A stretch of DNA of 42,381 nt from Sunxiuqinia dokdonensis. Lineage in GTDB: Bacteria > Bacteroidota > Bacteroidia > Bacteroidales > Prolixibacteraceae. Each line of letters opens with the position of its first letter. Position 1 is the first letter of the stretch. Under the pieces are notes generated by a model, which was given only the letters and a program-made list of their open reading frames with translations, made no database searches and was not told the DNA's origin. Location: NCBI RefSeq assembly GCF_001270965.1, contig NZ_LGIA01000224.1:1-42381 (forward strand), read 5' to 3'. Shown here in pieces: positions 24,673 through 33,725 of this stretch. Position numbers and translations under genes: made by a program.

Positions 24673-26337
24673 ATGAAAACAATTGAAATCTACTGCGAAA
24701 ATAACAAGACCACCAAAGCGTATCCGCTGGGAACTACGCTCGAAGAAATAAAAGATGACATGCAGATCAAGCTGCAAAACCCGATTTGTGGGGCTTTGGT
24801 GAATCACAAAGTCAAAGAATTGTCCTTTTCCGTGGTTAAATCCAAGCGAATCCAGTTCATCGATTATTCCCATCCAGACGGACGACGGCTGTACACACGT
24901 TCCTTGTTGTTTTTGCTCTATGTGGCTGTAAAGGAGGCATTTCCACAGGTGAAGCTAAAAATCATGAATGGCATTTCGCAGGGATATTATTGTGAGTTGG
25001 TCGGGCTGGAGCGTCCCATTACCGAGTCGGATATTTTTGAATTGAAAAGCGAAATGCGACAATGGGTGGAGCGGGATTTACCGATTGTAAAGAAAGGGAT
25101 TCCGACCAACGAAGCAGTGGATATTCTGGTTCAGCAAGGGCTGGAAGAAAAGGCACGTTTGTTTGAGCAACAAGGCACTTTGTTCTCTTACCTCTATTTT
25201 ATCAATGGATTAGCGAACTACTTTTACGGGCATCATGTCCCGTCAACAGCTTATCTAAGCAATTTTGGATTGGCAACTTATTTCGACGGAATCTTACTGC
25301 AAATTCCGCAACCCGACAATTTCGACAACCTCTTTCCGGTAATCAAGCAAGAAAAGCTTTTTGGTGTATTCAAAGAGCATAAGAAACGAGCCGAGATTCT
25401 GGATGTTCCCGATTTGGGAAAGTTGAATGAATACACGGACATGGGAAAGAGTGGCGATATTATTAAAATTTCAGAAGCGCTGCATGAAAAGAAGATTGCG
25501 GAAATTGCCAATCAGATTGATGCGCGGCGCGATGAGATAAAAGTGATTCTCATTGCCGGCCCATCGGCTTCAGGAAAAACAACTTTCACCAAACGTTTGG
25601 CTGTTCAGCTTGCGGTAAACGGGCTGGTGCCTCACATGATTTCGCTGGATGACTATTTTGTTGATCGCGAGAAAACCCCGCTCGATGAAAATGGCGAGTA
25701 TGATTTTGAAGCGCTCGAAGCCATCGACATCAACTTCTTTAATGAGCAATTGCTTCAGCTTTTTAATGGAGAAGAAGTGGAACTGCCCAAATTTAATTTT
25801 GCACTGGGCAAACGGCTCAACTCTGGCGAAATGCTGCGTTTGGGCGATGGACACCTGCTGTTGGTGGAAGGAATTCATGGAAACAATCCCGGATTGACCC
25901 CACATGTGAGTGAGCGGCAAAGTTTCAAGATTTTCCTTTCGGCGCTGACTCAAATTTCATTTGACGATCATAACCATATCTCAACAACCGATAATCGGAT
26001 GATTCGCCGGATGATTCGCGACAGCATGTATCGTGGTTATTCGGCTTGCGATACCATCAAGCGCTGGCCTAGCGTGAAAAATGGCGAAGAGAAAAATATT
26101 TTTCCCTACCAGGAAAATGCCGATGTGATGTTTAACTCGGCCATGGTTTACGAGTTGGCCGTGCTAAAAAAATATGCCGAACCCTTACTGAAAAATGTTC
26201 CTGAAAACCGCGTGGAGTTTTGCGAAGCCAACCGCCTGCTGAAGTTTTTCAGCTATATCAAAAGTATTGATGATTTCGAAATCCCGCCAACATCACTCAT
26301 TCGTGAATTTTTGGGTGGAAGTAGTTTTCGCTATTAG
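24673..26337 (+). CDS. TGS-domain nucleoside (uridine) kinase fusion
   Basis: This 554-residue protein begins with a TGS domain (about 1-65) followed by a region like the second additional domain of threonyl-tRNA synthetase (about 60-200; RRLYTRSLLFLLYVA, IPTNEAVDILVQQG). The C-terminal half is a phosphoribulokinase/uridine-kinase P-loop domain: Walker A GPSASGKTTF at about 295, SLDDYFVDR and LLVEGIHGNNP. The fusion is standard in Bacteroidota and is usually annotated as a nucleoside kinase; phosphorylation of uridine or cytidine for pyrimidine salvage is likely but its specificity is not readable. The aminoacylation core is absent, so it is not a tRNA synthetase. It follows uvrA by 71 bases and probably shares its transcript; only a weak hairpin follows (about 26366-26383). 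Confidence 0.88.
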   Translation: MKTIEIYCENNKTTKAYPLGTTLEEIKDDMQIKLQNPICGALVNHKVKELSFSVVKSKRIQFIDYSHPDGRRLYTRSLLFLLYVAVKEAFPQVKLKIMNGISQGYYCELVGLERPITESDIFELKSEMRQWVERDLPIVKKGIPTNEAVDILVQQGLEEKARLFEQQGTLFSYLYFINGLANYFYGHHVPSTAYLSNFGLATYFDGILLQIPQPDNFDNLFPVIKQEKLFGVFKEHKKRAEILDVPDLGKLNEYTDMGKSGDIIKISEALHEKKIAEIANQIDARRDEIKVILIAGPSASGKTTFTKRLAVQLAVNGLVPHMISLDDYFVDREKTPLDENGEYDFEALEAIDINFFNEQLLQLFNGEEVELPKFNFALGKRLNSGEMLRLGDGHLLLVEGIHGNNPGLTPHVSERQSFKIFLSALTQISFDDHNHISTTDNRMIRRMIRDSMYRGYSACDTIKRWPSVKNGEEKNIFPYQENADVMFNSAMVYELAVLKKYAEPLLKNVPENRVEFCEANRLLKFFSYIKSIDDFEIPPTSLIREFLGGSSFRY

Positions 26338-26419
26338 CACGGCTTAAGTGTTAAATCTAATTGAATGTAGCCTTGCGGCTTTTCATTAAAGCCATGTTAA
26401 ATTTTTATAAATAAAACGT

Positions 26420-26456
26420 GAAAACTATAATGGTTTTGAAAGTTTTCATATTTTTG
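26420..26456 (+). promoter_or_regulatory. Promoter and candidate TetR operator of the efflux operon
   Basis: The -7 box TATTTTTG (26449-26456) lies 17 bases before the tetR start, and transcription would begin near 26462. Directly upstream is a perfect 7-bp inverted repeat GAAAACT (26420-26426) and AGTTTTC (26441-26447), arms 21 bases apart centre to centre, two helical turns. A nested repeat AAAAC-N7-GTTTT (26421-26437) overlaps it. The position between the -33 and -7 elements fits autorepression by one of the two TetR proteins. No clear -33 TTG is present. Confidence 0.6.
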
Positions 26457-26473
26457 ACGTCAAATTTAAGACG

Positions 26474-27073
26474 ATGGAAGTACGTGAACGAATTATAGAG
26501 GAAGCGACCAGGTTGTTTTTTCAGTATGGCATCCGCAGCATTACGATGAATGAAATTGCGGTGTCGCTGGGTATTTCAAAGCGCACGGTATACGAAACTT
26601 TTAAGGATAAAACCGAATTGATTCATACCTGCCTGAGAGATTTAATCCGGCAGCGGGATGAACGCAGCCAGGAGGTGATCGCTTCCTCAGCTAATGTGAT
26701 CGAAGCCATTTTTACTTCTATGCAAGATGGCATCAAAGCGATAAACACAATCAATCCGCTGTTTTTTCATGATTTGAAAAAATACTACCCGGTGATTTGG
26801 AAAACTTTGCACGAAGAAAATAAGGAAAAGCATTACAATCTCACCTACACGCAATTGCGCAAAGGGGTAAACGAAGGTTTGTTTCGAAAGGACATTCACA
26901 TTGGGATTGTTTCGAAATTGTTTCATGAACAGGTGAATCTGATTTCAGATGAGTCTGTCTTTCCGCGCGAGCAGTACGAGCTGACGGATTTGTTTAAGAA
27001 CCTCATGATCAACTTCGTTCGGGGGATTTCTACTCAAAAAGGAATTGACTTGGTGGATAAAATGTTGGACTAA
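26474..27073 (+). CDS. TetR/AcrR-family regulator 1 of the efflux operon
   Basis: This 199-residue protein has an N-terminal TetR helix-turn-helix: EEATRLFFQYGIRSITMNEIAVSLGISKRTVYETFKDKTEL at about 8-48. The remaining 150 residues form the variable helical ligand-binding and dimer domain. It is the first gene of the tetR-tetR-tolC-MFP-RND cluster and lies right behind a promoter with an inverted repeat, so it is likely a repressor of itself and the pump, relieved by a pump substrate. It resembles the next gene in length and HTH layout; the two may be old duplicates. Confidence 0.88.
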   Translation: MEVRERIIEEATRLFFQYGIRSITMNEIAVSLGISKRTVYETFKDKTELIHTCLRDLIRQRDERSQEVIASSANVIEAIFTSMQDGIKAINTINPLFFHDLKKYYPVIWKTLHEENKEKHYNLTYTQLRKGVNEGLFRKDIHIGIVSKLFHEQVNLISDESVFPREQYELTDLFKNLMINFVRGISTQKGIDLVDKMLD

Positions 27074-27125
27074 ATTTTTTTTGCCTTTAAAAAAACCAGA
27101 AAGAACGATAAAGTTTTCAGAGTTT

Positions 27126-27779
27126 ATGGTGGATGATCGGACAATCGTAGAAACGAGCTATATGCTATACGTAAAGCATGGAATTAAAAGTGTCAGCGTT
27201 GATGAAATTGCAGCTATGCTTGGCATCTCAAAAAAAACGTTGTATGTCCATATCCGGAGTCGCGATGAGTTGTTGCAGCTGGTGATTGACTATAGTCTGA
27301 CACAATTTATTGCGGGGTTGCGCAAACTTTTGGAGCCTGAAGAGCACGTTTTCAGAAAGCTTGGACACTTATACAGCTACATCATCAAGATCAACCGTAA
27401 AGTCAATCCCTCGTTTCTTCCTGATCTGAAAAAAGTAAATATCGGGCATTTCCGCCGAATTCAAGATTTTCGGAACGATCAGCTTTTTAGTTTCGTGAAA
27501 TCCATCATGGAACAAGGTGTTCAGGAGGGATTGTTCCGGCCTGACCTCGATTTGAAACTGGTCTACCTCAATCAGATTTCGAAGATTGACGGCGGCGTTT
27601 TGAAAGGTTCACCGGGCTACAATCAAACTTTATTTAGTGATTCAATTTACAAGCTGATTATAAACGACTTGATTGGAATGACAACCTTGAAAGGGCATCA
27701 GGAATTTGAAAAACAATACGATGAATTGCTGCACTTGATTGACGGGTACAGCCAATGCAATTTTCAGAAAACAAAATAA
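27126..27779 (+). CDS. TetR/AcrR-family regulator 2 of the efflux operon
   Basis: This 217-residue protein has the TetR helix-turn-helix ETSYMLYVKHGIKSVSVDEIAAMLGISKKTLYVHIRSRDELL at about 9-50 and a helical C-terminal ligand domain. ATG 27126 is used because the HTH should begin within the first ten residues; the longer frame starting inside the previous gene adds a Lys/Trp-rich stretch with no family match. It follows the first regulator by 52 bases and precedes tolC by 21, so it belongs to the same operon. Two consecutive regulators imply either a heterodimer, response to two signals, or one regulator of a distant target. Confidence 0.87.
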   Translation: MVDDRTIVETSYMLYVKHGIKSVSVDEIAAMLGISKKTLYVHIRSRDELLQLVIDYSLTQFIAGLRKLLEPEEHVFRKLGHLYSYIIKINRKVNPSFLPDLKKVNIGHFRRIQDFRNDQLFSFVKSIMEQGVQEGLFRPDLDLKLVYLNQISKIDGGVLKGSPGYNQTLFSDSIYKLIINDLIGMTTLKGHQEFEKQYDELLHLIDGYSQCNFQKTK

Positions 27780-27800
27780 AACAGTTAAAACAAGTTCAGA

Positions 27801-29108
27801 ATGAAAAACAGAAAACAGATGATGATGACGGTCCTGGCCTCGCTCTTCCTGCTTCAGGGAGTTTTGGCGCAGGACCACTTGTCAATTGATTTGCAGGGGG
27901 CTAAAGAGCACGCCTTGCAGTTCAATCGAAGTATCCGAAGTTCGGAGCTTTCAGTCAGACAGTCGCAAGAGCAATTGAAACAGGCGATTGCAGCGGGTTT
28001 GCCGCAGGTGAATGCCACCACGGATTACAACAATTCGTTGGGTGCCGAAATTTCTATCCAATTTGAAGAAAACATGCCGGCATCGCAAATTCCGATTGAT
28101 CCGACCAGCAGTTTTAACCTGCAAGTGGGGCAGTTAATTTTTAGCGCAAACTATTGGGTTGGCCTTCATACGGCTAAGCTGTATCGAAACTTGTCGGAGA
28201 AGAATTTGGAGAGAACAGAACGCGACATTGTTAGCCAGGTGGTGAACAGTTACTATTTGGTGTTGGTTGCCGGCGAATCACTTCAAATTCTGGAAAGTAA
28301 CGTGGAGAACCTCGAGGCGGTTTATGAGAAAACAAAGCCAATGGTTGAATTTGGAATGACCGAGAAAGTCGAACTTGACCAGCTATCTGTCCAGCTAAAT
28401 TCCTTGAAAAATGCCGTCAAATCGGCTGGTCGTCAATATGAAATGGCTCAAAATATGCTTCGCCTGCAGTTGGGTGTTTCGTCTGAGACCGAACTGGAGC
28501 TGACGGAAACCCTGACGCAGATCCTCAATTCGAACGAATTTGATTCGATGCAGGCAAGCGCATTTGTCCCTGATCAAAACATTGATTTCCAGTTGATGAG
28601 TGTTCAGGAGCAAATGCAGGAAAAACAGGTTGATATGCAGAAAGCCAACTATTTGCCAACGGTGTCGGGCTACTATTCGTTCACCCAGAAAATATTGAAA
28701 CCAGCCTTCGACATGACCCCCAATCACATGATCGGCCTGCAGATGAATATTCCGATTTTTTCGAGTGGCGAACGGCGATCGAAAGTGCGACAGGCTAAAA
28801 TTGAATTGGAAACGGTTCAGAATGAAAGGGCACTGCTTGAGGATCAACTCGACATTCAATATAAACAGCTCAGTTTTAACCTGAGAAGTGCGCTTGATAA
28901 TTTCGAAAATCAAAGCCGGAATATTGAGGTGTCGCGTGAGGTGTATGAAAACCTGCAACGCAAATTCAACCAAGGGCTTATTTCGAGTTTGGAGTTGACC
29001 AGCGCAGACAATAACTATCTGAAAGCGGAGTCAGATTATTTGCAGGCGGCACTCGAGGTATTACAAGCACGCAATGAGTTAAAAACATTATTGGGAGAAA
29101 TAAAATAA
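27801..29108 (+). CDS. TolC-family outer membrane efflux channel
   Basis: This 435-residue protein has a Sec signal (MKNRKQMMMTVLASLFLLQGVLA, cleavage before Q24). The mature part is the typical pair of outer-membrane-efflux repeats: long coiled-coil helices with heptads (ESNVENLEAVYEKTKPMVEFGMTEKVELDQL and NNLRSALDNFENQSRNIEVSREVYENLQRKFNQGLISSLEL region) and short strand segments such as FNLQVGQLIFSANYW and IGLQMNIPIFSSGERR. It forms the exit duct of the tripartite pump encoded by the next two genes. The gene is closely spaced on both sides (21 and 20 bases). Confidence 0.92.
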   Translation: MKNRKQMMMTVLASLFLLQGVLAQDHLSIDLQGAKEHALQFNRSIRSSELSVRQSQEQLKQAIAAGLPQVNATTDYNNSLGAEISIQFEENMPASQIPIDPTSSFNLQVGQLIFSANYWVGLHTAKLYRNLSEKNLERTERDIVSQVVNSYYLVLVAGESLQILESNVENLEAVYEKTKPMVEFGMTEKVELDQLSVQLNSLKNAVKSAGRQYEMAQNMLRLQLGVSSETELELTETLTQILNSNEFDSMQASAFVPDQNIDFQLMSVQEQMQEKQVDMQKANYLPTVSGYYSFTQKILKPAFDMTPNHMIGLQMNIPIFSSGERRSKVRQAKIELETVQNERALLEDQLDIQYKQLSFNLRSALDNFENQSRNIEVSREVYENLQRKFNQGLISSLELTSADNNYLKAESDYLQAALEVLQARNELKTLLGEIK

Positions 29109-29128
29109 ACAATTTAATAGAATTGAAA

Positions 29129-30175
29129 ATGAAACAATTAAACACTTTTATAGGACTGCTTGCTGTTTTGGCCATTTCGTCCTGTTCGGCACCAAAAGAG
29201 GAAGCTGAAACAAATACTGAATCCGGGCGGCTTGTTGAACGTGTGCGCGTCACCACACTTGCCAAAGAGGAAATTACCCGAAGCATCGAATATTCAGCGA
29301 GCCTTGAGCCTTTCAATACCGTACACATGGTTCCTGCATCGCCCGGACGAATTGAAGCGATTCATGTGGAGCTGGGCGACCGAGTGGGCAAAGGACAGGA
29401 ATTGGTCCGAATGAATGACGCCCAACTGAACCAGGCCCGGATTCAGCTTAATAATTTGAAGGCCGATTATGCGCGCCTCGACACGTTGAAGAAGTTGGGT
29501 AGCATTGCCGAACAACAGTACGAACAACTTCAGGCACAATACGAAGCGGCGAAGGAAAATGTTGATTTTTTGGAGGATAATACGCTGCTACTTGCCCCGT
29601 TTAACGGACTGATTTCGGGCAAATACCACGAAGCCGGCGAAATGTATTCCGGATCGCCGGTTGCCGAAATTGGCAAAGCGGCCATCTTAACCATCATTCA
29701 GGTTGACAAGCTGAAAGCGATTGTGAGCATTTCTGAAAAATACTTTCCAAACATTCAAAAGGGTATGCCGGTTTCTGTGACCTTCGATGTGTATCCCGGA
29801 GAAAAGTTTGCAGGCCAGGTGTTCCGGATTGCGCCAACCATTAATCCGCAAAGCCGCTCGTTCGAAATTGAAGTCAGCATGGATAATCCAGCTGGAAAAC
29901 TGCGGCCCGGAATGTTTGGTCGCGTGACCATTGGCCTGGAAAATACAGAGGCAACGGTGCTGCCGGCTTTGGCCATCCTGAAAATGCAAGGATCAAACGT
30001 GCGCTACTTGTTCGTTGAACGGAACGGTAAGGCGAAACGTGTGGAAGTAACGCTCGGAGACCGGTTTGACGACAAGGTGGAGGTGATTTCAAGTGAACTG
30101 CAATCCGGTGATCAGATTATTGTCGAAGGCCAGGCTCGCTTGCTCGATGGTGCATTGGTGGAGGTGGCAGACTAG
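29129..30175 (+). CDS. RND periplasmic adaptor (membrane fusion) lipoprotein
   Basis: This 348-residue protein has a lipoprotein signal ending LAISSC (Cys at 19), so it is lipid-anchored in the periplasm. The HlyD-like order is visible: biotinyl-lipoyl half (SPGRIEAIHVELGDRVGKGQELVRM), helical hairpin (ARIQLNNLKADYARLDTLKKLGSIAEQQYEQLQAQYEAAK), second lipoyl half (LLAPFNGLISGKYHEAGE), then beta-barrel and membrane-proximal domains (KGMPVSVTFDVYPGEKFAGQVFRIAP, LRPGMFGRVTIG, GDQIIVEGQARLLDGALVEV). ATG 29129 is chosen; a TTG two codons earlier has no advantage. It couples the RND pump to the TolC-like channel. Confidence 0.93.
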   Translation: MKQLNTFIGLLAVLAISSCSAPKEEAETNTESGRLVERVRVTTLAKEEITRSIEYSASLEPFNTVHMVPASPGRIEAIHVELGDRVGKGQELVRMNDAQLNQARIQLNNLKADYARLDTLKKLGSIAEQQYEQLQAQYEAAKENVDFLEDNTLLLAPFNGLISGKYHEAGEMYSGSPVAEIGKAAILTIIQVDKLKAIVSISEKYFPNIQKGMPVSVTFDVYPGEKFAGQVFRIAPTINPQSRSFEIEVSMDNPAGKLRPGMFGRVTIGLENTEATVLPALAILKMQGSNVRYLFVERNGKAKRVEVTLGDRFDDKVEVISSELQSGDQIIVEGQARLLDGALVEVAD

Positions 30176-30213
30176 CGGTTCGCCCGAACATTTTTAAATA
30201 AAGCAATTGAATT

Positions 30214-33200
30214 ATGAGTATATATAAAAGTGCTGTTGATAAGCCGATTACCACCTTTATGATTTTTATCGCGGTGGTGGTGATGGGTATTTTCTCACTC
30301 ATCAATATTCCGGTCGATCTGTATCCGGAAATGGAGCCGCCCTATGTGTCGGTAATGACCACTTATGCCGGAGCAAACGCTTCGGATATTGAGACCAATG
30401 TAACCAAAGTGCTGGAGGACGCACTCAATTCGGTGGACAAGCTGAAAGAAATGACTTCCACTTCTTCGGACAATCTTTCGGTAATTTCGCTCGAATTTGA
30501 ATGGAACGCCAATTTGGATGAAGCGACGAATGACATTCGCGATGTGATTGACCGGATTTACGATAACCTGCCCGAAGCGGTAGATCGGCCAACCATTTTC
30601 AAGTTCAATACCAGCATGTTTCCGATTCTTTTTTATGCCATCACCGCCGACGAAAGTTACCAGGGATTGGAGAAAATTATCGACGAAAAGGTAATTAACC
30701 CCTTGAACCGGGTTGAAGGAGTGGGGTCGGTGGCCATGGTTGGCACACCACACCGGATGGTTTATGTGGACGTGGATCCCAAACGGCTGGATGCCTACAA
30801 CTTAACCCTGGAGCAGCTTGGGTCCTCCATTGCCGGCGAGAACCTGAACATGCCCCTCGGAAATGTAAAAATGGGCAAGCTGGATTACCAGATCCGGGTG
30901 CAAGGTGAATTTTCCGAAAGCGAACGGATCAAGAGCTTGGTGGTTGCCAACTACAATGGACAGCAAGTTTATCTGCGCGATGTGGCAACTGTGCGCGATA
31001 CGTTGAAAGATGTGACGCTGGAAGAAAAAATCAACGGGCAAACCGGGGTGCGGATGTTCGTGATGAAGCAATCCGGAGCAAACACGGTGAAAGTGGCCCG
31101 CCAAATTAAGGAGCGGCTCGAGGAGTTAAAGCCGACTTTGCCTCCCGATATTCAAATCCAAGAGATTTTCGACTCATCAACTTTTATCAAAGGCTCGATC
31201 AACAACCTGGCATCAACCCTGATGTATGCCATGATCTTCGTGGTGTTGGTCGTGTTGTTTTTTCTCGGACGATGGCGGGCGACCTTCATCATCGTTCTGA
31301 CCATTCCTATTTCGTTGATTGTCGCCTTTATTTATCTCTACATGACGGGCAATTCAATGAATGTCATTTCGCTGACTTCGCTGTCCATCGCGATTGGGAT
31401 GGTGGTGGACGATGCCATTGTGGTTCTCGAAAATATCACACGTCATGTCGAGCGGGGGGCCAGTCCGCGTGAAGCAGCGATTTATGCCACCAACGAAGTT
31501 TGGTTGTCGGTGATTGTTACCACGCTGGTTGTGGTAGCCGTATTTTTTCCGCTCACCCTGGTTTCCGGTATGACCGGCGTGTTGTTTAATCAGCTGGGCT
31601 GGATTGTAACCATTACCGTGGTGACCTCAACTTTTGCTGCCATTTCATTGACGCCCATGTTGGCTTCGAAGTTTTTGAAGTTGAAGAAACGTCAAAAAAC
31701 ACGGAAGTACGGATACGAAAATACGATCGAAAAATGGCTGGGCAAGTTGGATCATTTCTATGAAATATTGCTTCGGAAGTTGATGCACCACAAAGCAGTC
31801 GTGGTGCTTGCCACTTTCCTTATTTTCTTCGGCTCTTTATTTCTGATGAAGTTCGTGGGTACGGATTTCATGCCTGAGTCGGATGAAAGCCAGATTACAG
31901 CAAACATTGAATTGCAAACGGGTTTGCGCGTGGAAGAAACGGTGAAGGTGACCCGCCAGTTGGAGCAGGTGATCCGGGAAAGATACCCGGAAGTTGAGCT
32001 GATTGCTTCTTCATCTGGTTCAGATGATGAAGGCGGCTTTATTTCGATGTTCAGCACCACCGGTTCAAACATCATCAACTTCACCCTGCGCTTGTCAGAT
32101 TTGGATGAACGAGAACGCACGGTTTGGGAAATTGCTGATGACTTCAGGGCCCAGATTGCTTTGTTACCCGAAGTGGTCAATTCAACTATTTCAACCGCAT
32201 CGCAAGGGCTTGGCGGCTCGGGTAATGTGGTGGAATACGAGATTTATGGCTATAATTTTGATGTGACCAATGCGTATGCAGAACAGGCTTTTGACCGGAT
32301 CAAGGCGATGAATGGCGCACAGGATGTTTCCATCAGCCGCAAAAATGATAAGCCAGAACTGCAGATTGTACTCGATCGCAATAAATTGTCGGAACATGGG
32401 CTGACGACAGCACAAGTTTCTACTTTGGTTCGAAATCGGGTAAACGGCTTGATTCCATCTTATTTTAAAGAAGAAGGGGAGGAGTATGATATCAAAATCC
32501 GGCTGGAGGAAAAATACCGGAGCTCAATCAGCGATCTGGAGGAAATGACCATCATGACGCCGGCCGGAAACAAAATCAAGCTCAAGGAATTGGGCGAAAT
32601 CGTGGAGTATTGGTCTCCTCCAAGCATCCAGCATAAACGCCGCGAGCGCTTGGTGACCATCTCTGCATCACCCGACAACATTTCCTTGGGTGAACTGGCC
32701 AGCCGCATCAAAACCGAAGTTGCCGGACTGGAAACTCCTGCCGAAATTGTGACATCCGTTGGTGGAGCTTATGAAGATCAGCAGGAGTCGTTTCTGGACC
32801 TGGCCATGTTGCTGGGATTAAGCCTGATCCTGGTGTTTATTGTGATGGCTGCTCAGTTTGAGTCGCTGCGTATGCCGCTGATCATCATGGTTTCTATTCC
32901 ATTTGCATTCACGGGAGTCATCTTGGCTTTGGTTCTCACCGGAACAACGCTAAGTGTGGTAGCCGCCTTGGGGGCAGTCTTGTTGGTAGGGATTGTAGTG
33001 AAGAACGGTATTGTGCTGGTCGATTTTATTAACCTGATGCGTGATCGTGGCGTAGAGCTGTACGAAGCGATAGCCATCTCTGGAAAATCACGTTTGCGTC
33101 CGGTGTTGATGACGGCTGCAACCACGATCCTGGGCATGCTTCCTCTGGCCATGAGCACCGGTGAAGGGGCTGAAATTTGGCGTCCGATGGGAATCACCGT

Positions 33201-33333
33201 AATCGGGGGATTGATTTTCTCTACACTGGTGACCATGATCATCGTTCCGGTGATGTATGCGCTACTGGCCAGCAAAGGCGAGCGTCGCAAAAAGGAAAAA
33301 GTGAGACAACAATTTGTATTTATGGACAAGTAA
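30214..33333 (+). CDS. RND (HAE1-type) efflux transporter
   Basis: This 1039-residue inner-membrane protein is a complete AcrB-like pump with two repeats of six helices each and two large periplasmic loops. TM4 carries the proton-relay pair in GMVVDDAIVVLEN and TM10 has the partner Lys in GIVVKNGIVLVDF. FMPESDESQI opens the second periplasmic half. The C-terminus is short and basic (ASKGERRKKEKVRQQ). The acidic pair and HAE1-type sequence suggest organic substrates such as drugs, bile-like detergents or hydrophobic metabolites; the metal-binding methionines of the CusA group are not evident. It is driven by proton motive force and works with the two upstream genes. The PII-like gene follows 11 bases later. 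Confidence 0.95.
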   Translation: MSIYKSAVDKPITTFMIFIAVVVMGIFSLINIPVDLYPEMEPPYVSVMTTYAGANASDIETNVTKVLEDALNSVDKLKEMTSTSSDNLSVISLEFEWNANLDEATNDIRDVIDRIYDNLPEAVDRPTIFKFNTSMFPILFYAITADESYQGLEKIIDEKVINPLNRVEGVGSVAMVGTPHRMVYVDVDPKRLDAYNLTLEQLGSSIAGENLNMPLGNVKMGKLDYQIRVQGEFSESERIKSLVVANYNGQQVYLRDVATVRDTLKDVTLEEKINGQTGVRMFVMKQSGANTVKVARQIKERLEELKPTLPPDIQIQEIFDSSTFIKGSINNLASTLMYAMIFVVLVVLFFLGRWRATFIIVLTIPISLIVAFIYLYMTGNSMNVISLTSLSIAIGMVVDDAIVVLENITRHVERGASPREAAIYATNEVWLSVIVTTLVVVAVFFPLTLVSGMTGVLFNQLGWIVTITVVTSTFAAISLTPMLASKFLKLKKRQKTRKYGYENTIEKWLGKLDHFYEILLRKLMHHKAVVVLATFLIFFGSLFLMKFVGTDFMPESDESQITANIELQTGLRVEETVKVTRQLEQVIRERYPEVELIASSSGSDDEGGFISMFSTTGSNIINFTLRLSDLDERERTVWEIADDFRAQIALLPEVVNSTISTASQGLGGSGNVVEYEIYGYNFDVTNAYAEQAFDRIKAMNGAQDVSISRKNDKPELQIVLDRNKLSEHGLTTAQVSTLVRNRVNGLIPSYFKEEGEEYDIKIRLEEKYRSSISDLEEMTIMTPAGNKIKLKELGEIVEYWSPPSIQHKRRERLVTISASPDNISLGELASRIKTEVAGLETPAEIVTSVGGAYEDQQESFLDLAMLLGLSLILVFIVMAAQFESLRMPLIIMVSIPFAFTGVILALVLTGTTLSVVAALGAVLLVGIVVKNGIVLVDFINLMRDRGVELYEAIAISGKSRLRPVLMTAATTILGMLPLAMSTGEGAEIWRPMGITVIGGLIFSTLVTMIIVPVMYALLASKGERRKKEKVRQQFVFMDK

Positions 33334-33344
33334 TATAGTATAGG

Positions 33345-33638
33345 ATGAAAGCAGTATTTATTGTATTTAATCAAGCCAATACCGAACGGGTGGAATACAT
33401 GCTCGACCGATTGGATGTCCGGGGCTATACCTGGTGGAACGACGTGCTTGGCCGTGGCTCTGTAGATGGCGAACCACGCATGGGAACGCACACCTGGCCC
33501 GAAATTAACTCGGCCGTTTTGACCATTGTCCCTGATGATAAGGTGGACGAACTTTTGGAAAAAGTCAAAAAATTGGACGAAGTTAATAAGGAAGTTGGCG
33601 TTCGGGCCTTTGTTTGGGATGTTCTTCAATCCGTATAA
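33345..33638 (+). CDS. PII-like (GlnB-superfamily) small protein at end of RND operon
   Basis: This 97-residue protein has a ferredoxin-like PII pattern: MKAVFIVFNQANTERVEYMLDRL (strand-helix), a long central loop DVLGRGSVDGEPRMGTHTWPEINS in the position of the PII T-loop, then SAVLTIVPDDKVDELLEKVKKL and a last strand. The uridylylated tyrosine of GlnB/GlnK is not present. Small PII-like genes next to RND pumps are known in other bacteria (for example the DUF3240 group by cus-type systems), where ligand and partner are mostly unknown. Its position 11 bases after the pump gene means it is translated from the same mRNA and might regulate or bind the transporter. The assignment rests on fold-like pattern and context. 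Confidence 0.72.
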   Translation: MKAVFIVFNQANTERVEYMLDRLDVRGYTWWNDVLGRGSVDGEPRMGTHTWPEINSAVLTIVPDDKVDELLEKVKKLDEVNKEVGVRAFVWDVLQSV

Positions 33639-33655
33639 AAACACGCTTTTAGTTT

Positions 33656-33701
33656 GGGGGCTTTCTTCTGATTTTGAATCAAGAGGGAGGCCCCTTTTTT
33701 T
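33656..33701 (+). terminator. Long hairpin terminator of the RND operon
   Basis: GGGGGCTTTCTTCTGATT (33656-33673) pairs with GAATCAAGAGGGAGGCCCC (33676-33694), with few mismatches, followed by a T7 run. Confidence 0.85.
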
Positions 33702-33725
33702 GACTCCGACTGCGTCTTTTGAGGC

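Noticed and set aside
32853-33644. Minus-strand open frame of 263 codons overlapping the end of the RND gene and the PII-like gene
   Set aside because: It is antisense to two well-supported genes and has no start context or recognisable domain.
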